From NCBI GenBank assembly GCA_028456385.1, contig JALNQF010000032.1, positions 248,001 to 312,000 on the forward strand: a stretch of 64,000 nucleotides of DNA. The letters run 5' to 3'. Source of the stretch: Ophiosphaerella korrae. Taxonomy: Eukaryota; Ascomycota; Dothideomycetes; Pleosporales; Phaeosphaeriaceae. Of this stretch, positions 11,138 through 20,343 are shown piece after piece (the stretch's first letter is position 1; every line of letters starts with the position of its first letter). Position numbers and translations under genes: made by a program. The notes beneath the pieces are model-generated. The model was not told the DNA's origin, did not search any database, and saw only the letters and a program-made list of their open reading frames with translations.

Positions 11138-12580
11138 ATGGTGCTCAACGATTCCCATCATCCAACACCACCCAACACCTCCCCTCCCAATCCAACCCCC
11201 CACACCCTCCCCATAGATCCAGATGACATATTCCCCTTCGAAGCCAGCAGCCTCAGCAACGCCGACCTCGACAGCTTCTCCGCGGAGGTCCTCCTCACGC
11301 TGCAATCCCGCCTGCAAAAGTTCCAGCGCGCATTTGCCTTCCCAGGCGTAGCCCCAGACCCACATCTAACAGGCACAATCGACAAAATAACCACCCGCCT
11401 CAACGCCCTATCTGAAGCGCAACTCACCCTCTGGAGCGCGGGCTTTGGACACCCGGTGTTTGACGCGCAGCAGCGCTTAGTCGAGTTTGGTATTGATCGC
11501 GAGGAGCTGGAGAAGCGCGACAAGGAAAGGGAGGAGGAACTTGGAGAAGAAGAAGAAGAAGAAGAAGAAGAAGAAGAAGAAGAAGAAGAAGAAGAAGAAG
11601 AAGAAGAAGAAGGTGATGGTGATGGTAGTGATGATGCTAGCGCCGTTTCGAGCTGGAGCGAACTGGACAGATTTGACCAGTATGGCGGCACGTTCAGCTC
11701 GTGTTATGAGTTGGCGCGGTTTATGGGCACGTTGACGGAGCGCGAGCAAGATTTGCTTGAGGAGGGGTGGTTGCGTATTGTGGATTTGCCGGGGGGTGGG
11801 TGGGATGTTGACGAGGTGCGTGAGGTGGAAGGGGAGTCGAAGGAGGTGGAAAGTGGTGAGCAGGTTCATGAAGTAGGAGTTGGGGGCTGTCCGCGTGCGC
11901 CTTGGGCGTCTAGTGTTGAGTCGAAGGACGCGTGTGTTGCGTCGAGTTCGCAGTCTGCTGTGCCTATGGCTGGGATACACACGTTTAGGAGTAACGAAGG
12001 TTCGACGCAGCAGGATGCTGGTGGGCGCAGGATTCATATCGTTGCGTATGAGGCGGTTGAAGTTGGACAGGCTGGTAACAGTGGTGGGCTTCTGCATTCA
12101 GAAAACTGTTTGGATGTTTTGATTCAGGCTTTGACGGAGTTGAAGTTGAAGAAGGAGGCCGAGCCAGAACGTACAAAGTCGCACTGTGAGCATCGCTATC
12201 ACACGACTCCGAGAGAGATACAGTCTGTGGGCCATTCGACAGAAACGCACCGCCAAGATGGCCTTCATGAGTCCAATCATATTAACTCCGGACAGCGAGA
12301 AGATCAGGAGTATGTAAGGAGGCAACACGAGGCACCTAGATGGACTTCAAGCTATTCAATGGCTCCCACCACTGATTACATGTCCCTTCCTGGGCTCGGA
12401 GCACCTCGGTATGATTGTTATAATGTAGGTGCGGGCCGCACGTCTGAGAACAATGACGGCGCCTTCTCGAATCCGCAGTCTTTACGTTGGCGATATGTTT
12501 TGCCCGGCACACATGCGCAGGGCCCTTCAGGTAATGGGACTTCGTCTCGTCCCGCAGATGGGTCATGGCGTAACGTCTAG
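11138..12580 (+). CDS. Hypothetical protein with poly-Glu tract
   Basis: An intronless frame of 480 residues starts at the ATG at 11138 (MVLNDSHHPTPPN). Residues 1-25 are Pro/Thr/Asn-rich. About 30-130 form a more ordered, helical region (DIFPFEASSLSNADLDSFSA, LLTLQSRLQKFQRAFAFPG, DKITTRLNALSEAQLTLWS). About 23 consecutive Glu follow, from a GAA microsatellite (11546-11612), then GDGDGSDDASAVSSWSELDRFDQYGG. The remainder is low-complexity and polar with no domain I recognise. No signal peptide or membrane span is present. Codon bias shifts: the first third is strongly C-ending and the last third is close to neutral, so the C-terminal part may evolve quickly. It resembles lineage-restricted ascomycete proteins; no function is assigned. 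Confidence 0.75.
   Translation: MVLNDSHHPTPPNTSPPNPTPHTLPIDPDDIFPFEASSLSNADLDSFSAEVLLTLQSRLQKFQRAFAFPGVAPDPHLTGTIDKITTRLNALSEAQLTLWSAGFGHPVFDAQQRLVEFGIDREELEKRDKEREEELGEEEEEEEEEEEEEEEEEEEEEEGDGDGSDDASAVSSWSELDRFDQYGGTFSSCYELARFMGTLTEREQDLLEEGWLRIVDLPGGGWDVDEVREVEGESKEVESGEQVHEVGVGGCPRAPWASSVESKDACVASSSQSAVPMAGIHTFRSNEGSTQQDAGGRRIHIVAYEAVEVGQAGNSGGLLHSENCLDVLIQALTELKLKKEAEPERTKSHCEHRYHTTPREIQSVGHSTETHRQDGLHESNHINSGQREDQEYVRRQHEAPRWTSSYSMAPTTDYMSLPGLGAPRYDCYNVGAGRTSENNDGAFSNPQSLRWRYVLPGTHAQGPSGNGTSSRPADGSWRNV
11546..11612 (+). repeat. (GAA)n trinucleotide microsatellite in coding sequence
   Basis: About 22 near-perfect GAA units encode the poly-Glu tract of the hypothetical protein at 11138-12580. 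On the opposite strand the same run reads as poly-Ser or poly-Phe, which produces spurious open frames there. Confidence 0.95.
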
Positions 12581-12948
12581 GGGGTGATGTCCAGGATTGG
12601 TGTCTTTGGTGTTTGAATAGTTTTAGGAAATGAAGCTATTTGGCAATGTCTATGTATCTGTTCCGTTTGACTTGAGAATAAAATAGCCTTCTCAACATAC
12701 TTGTGAGCTCTTCCGCGTCCGTGTCACCCATTGAGGCCATTTGCTTCGTAGTTTCACTGGAGAAAAAAACTGCTGTTCACTTAGAGTTCACGCTGCATTT
12801 TCTCTCATAACAAACGACAGCAACGGGAAGTTCATTCATATAAACAATATCACACCTGCCTTACACCACTCAATCGCCAGCCGCCGTCACACTTGCCTAT
12901 CTTTGAGACTACACCAGCATTTTCACAGCTAACCACCCTATCTTCAGA
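12581..12948. other. Intergenic spacer
   Basis: A 370-bp gap containing the end of the poly-Glu gene and the promoter of the next gene. A CT/CA-rich leader (about 12865-12948) precedes the ATG at 12949. No other feature is seen. Confidence 0.5.
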
Positions 12949-13662
12949 ATGCAGTATCTCAACGATGCCGTAGACTACCTGCTCTCCGAGCGCGGCCCAG
13001 CCCCCAAAGTCTCATCCCCCACCCGCAACCGCGTCGACGCAGACCCCCTCCTAATCACCTACCACGAAACTGGCCAAACCCCCAAGCCACCCCCAACCAA
13101 AACCAACTTCCTCCCGCCCCGCACGCGTCTCGCCACCTCCCCCTTCTCCGAAATCGGTATGGCGCAAACCGAAGCCTACTACGAGGAAATCGACAGCATT
13201 CCTGCGCGTGCGCTTGGCAAGGAGAGCGAATTCAGTGCAAGACACTGGTACGTTGTGCACCCGGTTACGTACTGGGAGGTCCGCGAGATGAACAGCAAGG
13301 TCTTGAAAGACTTGAAGATGTGGATCGAGGTGGATTGCCCGAGCGACCTGTTTGCGCGCAAGGCAAATCAAGTGCTTGCGTTCAGGGCGAAGAGGGAGGA
13401 ATCGCTGGAGGAGATTCGGAAGGAGTTGGAGAAGAGGGAGGCGAAAGGGGAGATTGGAGAGGAATCGGGGTATACGGGGGAGTGGGAGGTTGTTGGGGAG
13501 GAAGGAGAAAAGGGGGGAGGCGGGGTGGAGACGGAGGGGGATGAAGGCGCTTTCAGAGATTTGTCTTCAAGACATACTCCTGAGGCGCTCGAGGAGGCGG
13601 CTGAGGCGGGGAGGAAGGCGGCTGATGAAGCCAAGGTCCGTAATGAGTATGATTTCGTGTAG
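12949..13662 (+). CDS. Conserved-looking hypothetical protein, charged C-terminus
   Basis: A single exon encodes 237 residues from the ATG at 12949 (MQYLNDAVDYLLSERGPAP). The first 75 residues are Pro/Thr-rich and basic. The centre (about 75-150) looks folded: QTEAYYEEIDSIPARALGKE, ARHWYVVHPVTYWEVREMN, DLKMWIEVDCPSDLFARKANQ. From about residue 140 a charged, probably coiled-coil region follows (REESLEEIRKELEKREAKGE), then Gly/Glu-rich sequence and an acidic helical tail ending YDFV. No signal peptide or membrane span is present. The folded core suggests a real gene rather than a chance frame, but I do not recognise the family. Confidence 0.75.
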   Translation: MQYLNDAVDYLLSERGPAPKVSSPTRNRVDADPLLITYHETGQTPKPPPTKTNFLPPRTRLATSPFSEIGMAQTEAYYEEIDSIPARALGKESEFSARHWYVVHPVTYWEVREMNSKVLKDLKMWIEVDCPSDLFARKANQVLAFRAKREESLEEIRKELEKREAKGEIGEESGYTGEWEVVGEEGEKGGGGVETEGDEGAFRDLSSRHTPEALEEAAEAGRKAADEAKVRNEYDFV

Positions 13663-14349
13663 GACGGATGGCTGGTTGCGAGGAAATTGACATGTATAAT
13701 AGTAGGGCGATATAGAATTGACGTCGTGTCACCGCTTCACAAGACACATTTCGGTTATTATGTCAGGCCCTGCAGATAATTTCAGAATTTTACGCCATTG
13801 TTTGTTTGCAATTATCGTGGGAGGTCACGCGTGGTCAAGCCATCGAAAAAGAAGGCCCGCGATATGTCAAAACCGATCATCCGGCGTCTTACATCAGTCT
13901 GAGTTAAGATGAGTTTGTCCATCGGGATTGTTGCTACATGCGCCTGCATGAGCCGTGATTTGGCGCGATGTAGTATGCAGCGCGTTGCCTGCCTAATCCA
14001 GCCTAACTAACTACAACGCTTGACCAATTAGGAATGGATCGCTACTACAGCTCGCGAAAACAACTCCTTGTAGAGTAGCAAGCACGTGCGGCCGCAGGAA
14101 CGCATCTACGCAATGGAACGGTGCAAATCATTACTTAGGATATATGGTCTGGGATAGCCGCTTTTTCTTGGACAGCGGGGTATATTAGTAAGGACGACTT
14201 GAAGAATGATAAAAATAGGGGAACATGAAAGAGATGTCCGGTGTGGTTCGGTGCAGAACCTCAAGGGACGAACAAATTGCACTGCTACAGCCAGACCATT
14301 TTACAAGCAGTAAGGTTATCGTCAATCTATTTGTGGGTACGCATACTAA
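13663..14349. other. Intergenic region; possible 5' exon of the F-box-like gene
   Basis: About 690 bp without a clear gene. A frame from an ATG at 14225 is open to a TGA at 14387 and contains a good GTAAGG donor near 14314, so it could hold a first exon of the downstream gene. I could not find an acceptor that keeps frame. Confidence 0.4.
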
Positions 14350-14382
14350 TCGAGGAAAAGTGAACGAACCGGCTGCTCCGAA

Positions 14383-15042
14383 TTGAACAACAAAGATCTA
14401 GCATCGGGGCTGTATGCCCGTTTACCTCGAGAGATTCGCAACATCGTATACATGTTCTGTGTGGAAGGCCTTGACGATGACGAGGTCATCGTTCGTCATG
14501 CCGACCACACGAAAGGTGGAATGGTCCATCTGGTGCGAGAATACTTGGACCAGCACTCATATCAATGGATTGAAGATCCCATCAGCTCATTTCTGAAAAC
14601 GGAAAATATAGGCCGCGACGTCGCCATCGAAATGCTCGAAATCTACTACTGGTCGCGCAACTTCAAATTTTCGCATCGCGAGTTATCTCTAATTGGACCG
14701 TTTCTAACGGCTGATGTGTTTGGTTTTGGTGTGCGGCCTGCATACCATATGCGACGAGTTCAGGTTCAATTTCAGCCCGAATATTGGGCACCGCTGCATC
14801 AACTCAAAGAGAAGATGTATGGGACAGACAGGTGTTTGGAGATTATTGAGACTCTTAGCGTAACGCTGACCAAGGGTGCTGAAATAGTGGTTGATCTCGA
14901 CCTAGCCGAAACTTTACAGAGCAATGATGACTGTTCGCAAGGGGTTGGTCAAGATGTTTCCGCAGTCGCGGCGGTTCTTAATACGTTCGAAGGGAAGGGA
15001 GTGCGAGTTAAGACGATACAGAGGCGAAGTTGGTACGGATAA
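14383..15042 (+). CDS. F-box/2EXR-like hypothetical protein, 5' end uncertain
   Basis: The frame is open from just after a TAA at 14347 to a stop at 15042. It has no ATG at its beginning: the first in-frame ATG is at 14452, after the motif ARLPREIRNIVY, which is the typical first helix of fungal F-box-like/2EXR proteins and must belong to the product. Either a short upstream exon exists or the start codon was lost. The rest reads DDDEVIVRHADHTKGGMVHLV, then RDVAIEMLEIYYWSRNF, then DRCLEIIETLSVTL, as in many short fungal proteins of this class with a degenerate F-box and no clear LRRs. The role in ubiquitin-ligase recruitment is a family inference only. Its 3' end faces the convergent CorA-like gene. 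Confidence 0.6.
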   Translation: MNNKDLASGLYARLPREIRNIVYMFCVEGLDDDEVIVRHADHTKGGMVHLVREYLDQHSYQWIEDPISSFLKTENIGRDVAIEMLEIYYWSRNFKFSHRELSLIGPFLTADVFGFGVRPAYHMRRVQVQFQPEYWAPLHQLKEKMYGTDRCLEIIETLSVTLTKGAEIVVDLDLAETLQSNDDCSQGVGQDVSAVAAVLNTFEGKGVRVKTIQRRSWYG

Positions 15043-15339
15043 AGGGATTTTGTGTCAACATGCATTGCATTGCATTGGTAAGGCGTTCATCGTTTTCGGC
15101 ATCTTTGAATTAGAGGAACATAGTAGATCTCTTGTTACAAACAAAAATGATTGAATAGATAGTGTTTCGGCTTGAGCGATGAGATGAAATAAGAAAAGTG
15201 GAGGATAATAATAAGGCCCATTATGCAAGTCTCATCGTGTCGGTTTGAGGCTTTTGAAGTGATTTAGATTCCTGTTCTAGGGGTTTAGCTCAAGGGGAGA
15301 GGAAGAGCAGGGGAAAACAAGAATGCTATTAGTGATTGC

Positions 15340-17574
15340 TTAAATTGAGGCTTCTCGAGGCTCTGGAATATCAATAACTGTATCCTTGCTCATCCCACTC
15401 TCGTTCTCGTTCTCTTTGTCTTTATCTTTGTCTCCCATCAATGTGCCCATCTTTTTGACCCCACTTTGCCTCCCTTCACCTATTTTCTCAACCATTCGTT
15501 GAATATTCGGATGTGACCTAAGACACGTATGTATTTTCAGTAAAAGTTCTCTAATAGTTAGATATTTTAGGTGCATACTGACGGTGACGGTCGATGGCTC
15601 CTCGGTCCTCTAGACTGCGATGTTTGATCGTTCAGGCGGAGACGCATACCATCCTCAGTCGACATTGTTCGATTCACACGAGATGGTGGGTTCCAGTCAT
15701 CTGCGTTAGGATCCGCATCCGCATCCGGTTTCTTGGGACGCATCCAACGCCAACATTCAGCAGTCTTAGTGGCCCACATGCTGTAGCCGTACTTTGTGGA
15801 AAGGAAGCCAATGATACTGAAGAACGGAATACAGATCGCGACTAGAGTCACAGCGAAAGGCCAGAAAGGTGCGGGGTGCCCGCGCATATTGGTCATGCCA
15901 AAAATGGAGGTTACAAAAGTCAAAGGCTATTGATGGTCAGAATGTCGCTTTTGACCTTGTTCGCGTCAAACTTACCATAAAGAATAGGTTAACAATCGTC
16001 AAGACCTTGATGTTGTACCCTTGGTGTACCGTGACATCGGCCAGTTCGACAGATTTTCGCGACTCTTGTATGCTCGTGCCGGAGAAGAGTTGTTCTTGCA
16101 AAGTCTCGATCTCGTGCCGCCGTTCGTTATTTTCACGCTGGATGATCCTTAGTTCCTTCATCTCGCGCTCGAACTGCAGTCTCAGGGTCCTCAGTCGTCG
16201 TTTCCAATGTTCGTTGCGAGGCGATTCGTCGAATAGAGGCCACAATGTCTTATTTGACCCTTCCCATACATCTTCAGTAAAGGTATCTTCGAAAGCATCA
16301 ATCATCGACTTGATGCTATCGTTCACATTCCCAAGTGCTTGGTGGGCGTAGAAGTAGCGGCGAGTCCAAGTGAAATCTTTATCCTCGAAAAGTCGCTTGT
16401 TGCGTAAATCTTCGTTGAAAAGAAAGCCTAGAGGGGGCGTAACAAGCTCAGAGATCTGCTTATAAATCTCATCGTAGCGCTTCCTGGCATCTCGGTATTC
16501 TGCGAGCAAAGAATGCAGGAAGGCTTCTGCGCCATTCAGATACCGATGTCCAGTCTCAAATGTGTACGGTGTACCATTTGCTGGGGTGCTTTTCCAATCT
16601 GGAAAGCATTCGAGTTGTAACACCTGCCAAGAGCTCCAAATGTCATGTACCCAGCCATACTTTGTTGTCGCGCGTCGACCTCGATTCTTGATGCGCCGAG
16701 GATTATCGTCAAATAAAGCGAGAGCAACAACAGCACTACAACGGCTCAAGGGGAGATGACTATCATACAGTTTTGTGGTTTTGTCGGCTCGCTGCCAGTC
16801 CTGCGGGGTGCAGTCCTCTCCAATGATGGTGTAATATTCGAATGTGAAGAGATAGCTTCTTTGATGCCTGGGATCTTCTTCAAAACAGCGAAACATGTGC
16901 GCTGATGATGCCTCAGTTTGAACCAGGTGTTTGAATAATTCATCCATGTCGAAAGTGTTGTGGAGCGTGAGATGCAATGCGCCAAACAGAATGGGCGAAG
17001 GCTCACGCGCCACTGTTATTCGCCCTACTGTTTTTCGGTCCTCGTTTTTTCCAATATCTCTTATGCTATGCCAAATTTCTGTTGCCTTGCTCATGGTATT
17101 ATCTGCACCGCTGACCTCAACCAGTTGAGGCAAACCCTTTGGGCCAACATCGTAGACTTGGAAATGACTATAATGACTTCGATCGTCTGCAGGTCCTGGC
17201 CCTAGATGGAATAGATGAGGCTGTTTAGAAAGCCTTGCCGGGTTGGAAACGATGGAGGCAAGAATTTCTCTTCCATGTTCGTTCCAATTGTGCGTTGTCA
17301 AATGTTCGCGCAAGTGCTCGTGGTCAAAGGATTGCGATGGAAGTTCGCTCTGGACGAAGTAGTCGTCCTCATCGTCACTGCTATCATCCGAAAGCGTCGA
17401 CGTGTCGGCAAAAACAGCATCCACACCGGGTCGCGTGTGAGCACGATGCAGCTGCGGAACTTCGGAAGGACGGAAGCTTCCGTTGGAAGCGGACAAGCTT
17501 TTTAGAAGAGCTTCGTGTGAGTGCTGCAGGCTCTCAAGCTGCTTCCGAAGTTCCTCTAGCTCGCGCGTGGCCAT
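15340..17574 (-). CDS. CorA-like Mg2+/divalent cation channel family protein
   Basis: Three exons encode 706 residues: 15976-17574, 15583-15926 and 15340-15517, with introns of 49 bp (GTAAGT...AATAG) and 65 bp (GTCAGT...TTAG); 1599 + 344 + 178 nt gives 707 codons. The N-terminus MATRELEELRKQLESLQHSH is a coiled coil, then an acidic Ser/Asp stretch, a long cytosolic domain and a second long helix (QLQFEREMKELRIIQRENN on the coding strand). It ends in the CorA-type pair of membrane helices: NIKVLTIVNLFFMPLTFVTS followed by FGMTNM (about 542-547), then PFAVTLVAICIPFFSIIGFL. The classic GMN loop is GMT here, as is common in filamentous-fungal CorA/ZntB-like proteins. The third exon is inferred: without it the product ends VCT a few residues after the donor. 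The short basic/acidic tail has no domain. Confidence 0.85.
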
Positions 17575-17950
17575 GATATCGAGTAGTATTGAACAGGTAG
17601 CTATCACACACAACCTTGGATCTAATAATGCGCACAGGGCACATTTTTTAAGCTAGCTAGATAATGCCCAATCAAGCTAAGATTTCCAAGATTTATTGAG
17701 TTAGCCCCCACACTAGCCAACGTTGCCGTGCCTTAGCTCTTAGTAAAAGAGGGAATACACTCCTTTCTAGAGTTATGCCACGCACACGTTCAGTATTTTA
17801 CTGGTAATACTATATTGCAATGCATTATTGTTAGCCGTAGAGGACCGTGGCTCTGATTTCAAGTTAACTGAGGCATCAAGGCTCCACTTGCAAGGTTCCA
17901 AGGTTAGGATCGTACTTTGACCGCTCATTGTTCGAAACGTGTCGGCATGT
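17575..17950. other. Upstream region of CorA-like gene; start of accessory zone
   Basis: About 375 bp of AT-richer DNA upstream of the CorA-like gene. No gene is visible. From here rightwards gene density falls and relics become frequent. Confidence 0.5.
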
Positions 17951-18283
17951 CAACTGACTGTGGGTTGGACCTCGGTTGAGATGCGCTTTTGGCAACGCCA
18001 AGATGCAACTTCGAACACGACTTTGAATAACTAAAACTTTTTGATAGTTTTTCCTCAACCCTAACCTCTAAACTAACCCTGGCCCTAACTAACACTTAAC
18101 TAACCCTAGCCTTTATAAAATCTCTTATACATACGTTCTAACCGCATTTGGAACGTATTTGTAAGAGATTTTTATCTTGACTTGAGATAAACTATAATAA
18201 AAACCTCATTTAAACGCGTTTATAATACGTTTTCTTACTTGGTAATAGTGTCATCTCAACCGAGGTAAACCCATAGTCAGTTG
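17951..18283. mobile_element. MITE-like non-autonomous element with terminal inverted repeats
   Basis: Two segments of about 32 bp, 17951-17983 and 18252-18283, are inverted copies of each other (CAACTGACT-x-TGGGTT...CTCGGTTGAGATG against CATCTCAACCGAG...CCCA-x-AGTCAGTTG), with only a few mismatches. Between them lie about 270 bp with no coding capacity, including tandem CTAACCCT/AACTAACCCT-like units (about 18056-18112) and an internal hairpin: AAATCTCTTATACATACGTT at about 18117-18137 pairs with its complement at about 18150-18172. Small size, terminal inverted repeats and no ORF fit a MITE. I could not define a target-site duplication, so exact ends and superfamily stay open. A GTTCGAAAC motif lies just outside both ends (17929 and 18294). 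Confidence 0.75.
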
Positions 18284-19080
18284 GCCTGCTACCCCGTTCG
18301 AAACGCAGCCGAATCAAGCACCATGTTCAAGCTGGCCTTCGCGGCTCCTTTGGATTGCGTGTGTTGTAATTAGTGTATGTTTCAATCTTTTTAAGTTAAT
18401 CTCTCTTCTTCGGAAGTATAGGCATGTTAAACATTAACAAGGACCTTCTCTTTAGGTATCAAGCAGTTATCCAGGAAATCTATCAGTGATTACCGTAGCT
18501 ATATGACCGGGCAGCAACATCAACGTGTTAACCCTATACCGATGTACTAGAAAACCTGTATCCTGCGCGGTTGAGTCAAATACAACTAAGAAAAGATAGC
18601 AACGATAAATCAATTCACAGGCACATAGATCATTTCCAAGAGCGGGTTCCAGTGCGAAGCCAGATCGCCGATTATTGACGTATGCATGTGGCCATAACCA
18701 AGCTGAATGAAAGGACAAAAATTATTGGTAGTGTCCGTACGTAATGAGTTATGCATTCATAAGATATTCGGCCCGACTCAGGAAGGCCTATATAGAGGCA
18801 GGTCAAGGAATACAATCTATCTTTGCCCTCACCCGTTGCTGTACGCTGCGTGCAGCGCACCTCCGACTCGGAGCAAGCCAACCGACAGGTAGGGCAAAAA
18901 AAAAAAAAAAAACTTCCAAGTGGGTAAGCAGCTGGCGAATATCAATCGTCGAGAGGCAGCCATGGAGGGGACCAAAGATTTTGTGTCACATGGGCGACCA
19001 ATAGCATTCTTCCTGTACCCCTATGCGAAATAGCAAGGCAGAATCTACAAATTAACGACACATTTGCTATCTATAGCTAA
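18284..19080. other. Gene-free stretch
   Basis: About 800 bp with only short open frames on both strands that look like chance. A homopolymer run of about 16 A lies near 18897-18912. Nothing else can be supported. Confidence 0.45.
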
Positions 19081-20343
19081 GTGCAAAAATCTGCTGCTAC
19101 TATTGTGTGCCTGGCGAATTTTGATTCTGGACAACTTCTGTCAACTATTCACGAATCTGAGCTTGAGTCTCTGAATCTCACCATGTACACATACGGTATT
19201 CTGAAATTTCAATACAACAACCAATGCATTGACTTTCCTAAATGGATCACACCCCTAACGCTCTGTCTTACCCCGCTCATTGCCCACATTGCTGCGGGAG
19301 CGCCTTCAGTATCATACCTTGCTTCCAGCCGTCCGAGATGGTATGAACATGTTTGCTACTATAATCCAACCTCCATTATTTGGCGATATGCGGCCATTAC
19401 CGACCGAAGGATTCGGGCGAAGAGTTAGAATCGCAATGATTTTGCCGTCAGTAATGGCATATTTTGGACAACTCAGGGCTGGAATGGAGAAGAAAACTTG
19501 GCCGACAATGCTTCTTTATATTGCGCAACTCCCATCGGGCACACTAGGGTATGAGTGCTCTCAGCGTCGATGCTCAAGACGATAATCACGAGTTTACAAG
19601 GAATTTCGGCTCTGTGTACACTCATAAATGCGATGGTTTCGGTAGAGCCTGACTCGTTCAAGTTGATAGGTCTGGACTTGATCTTCTACCCGCTGGCTAT
19701 TCTAGGACTCTTGCGCATCTGCACTGCGCCCTCGCTTATCGAGGATTTGGTGTTTTTATTAAGGGACGAAACTCCAAATCAAAAGCCCAAGCGAGGAAGT
19801 CCGACTCACCAAACAAACAATGATGACACCACCAGTCTTGAAGGCCGTTATGATATGCTTGCACCATTTTTAATCACACCCATACTCTCTGAGCCTCGAT
19901 TTGACCTACCCAATTCCTCTGGCAGAAGTTGTTGTTCTCGAGTGTTCTTTCTTTTCATCTTATCAGGATTTTGGTGCATGGCTTTCATTTATGCCACACC
20001 ATTTATACCTTGCTGCTCGATTTACTTCGCTACAGCTACTTTCATTACGGTAAACCTTTATCTCCTCATCTTGTCAACTACTACAATCCTCTTGTGCCTG
20101 TACTTCTATCGACGCCTGACGACAAGCATGATAATTCGTTGCATTTCCAAAACATGGTACAAAATATACACACTACTTGTGTTCGGTGTTATGCTTATCC
20201 TACTCGTTGTTACTAGTTTTGAGACGAATAAACGGCCTGATGGAAAATATACTAGTTACCCACTAGATGTACAGGCTGGGTGCATGGGAGCCTGGTGGAA
20301 AATCGAACCAACTTCAGGACTCTTTGGCTTTGTATCTGCGTAG
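19081..20343 (+). pseudogene. Broken multi-span membrane protein gene
   Basis: One reading frame of 421 codons stays in phase from 19081 to 20343 but is cut by TAG at 19426-19428 and TGA at 19552-19554. Protein character continues across both: MYTYGILKFQYNNQCIDFPKW, then WITPLTLCLTPLIAHIAAGAP, then YNPTSIIWRYAAITDRRIRA, stop, NRNDFAVSNGIFWTTQGW, stop, SMLKTIITSLQGISALCTL, then KLIGLDLIFYPLAILGLLRI and three or four further hydrophobic spans (VFFLFILSGFWCMAF, ITVNLYLLILSTTTILLCLY, IYTLLVFGVMLILLVVTSF). An intron removing both stops was not found. The pattern resembles poorly characterised polytopic proteins of plant-associated dothideomycetes (from memory, moderate certainty). The frame has a stop immediately before 19081 and its first ATG is at 19183, so the native start is missing or lies in an upstream exon. 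Confidence 0.75.

Noticed and set aside
11477..12097. 206-codon minus-strand frame with poly-Phe
   Set aside because: Complement of the GAA microsatellite gene; composition follows the repeat.
13368..13634. 88-codon minus-strand Ser/Pro-rich frame
   Set aside because: Complement of the Glu/Lys/Gly-rich C-terminus of the gene at 12949-13662.
18056..18112. Possible interstitial telomere array
   Set aside because: Units such as AACTAACCCT and CTAACCTCT are irregular and few, and lie within the inverted-repeat element; not a true telomere repeat run.
17929..18303. GTTCGAAAC motifs as tRNA T-loop (GTTCGAATC) or attachment sites
   Set aside because: No cloverleaf can be formed around them; they are near-palindromic words flanking the MITE-like element.
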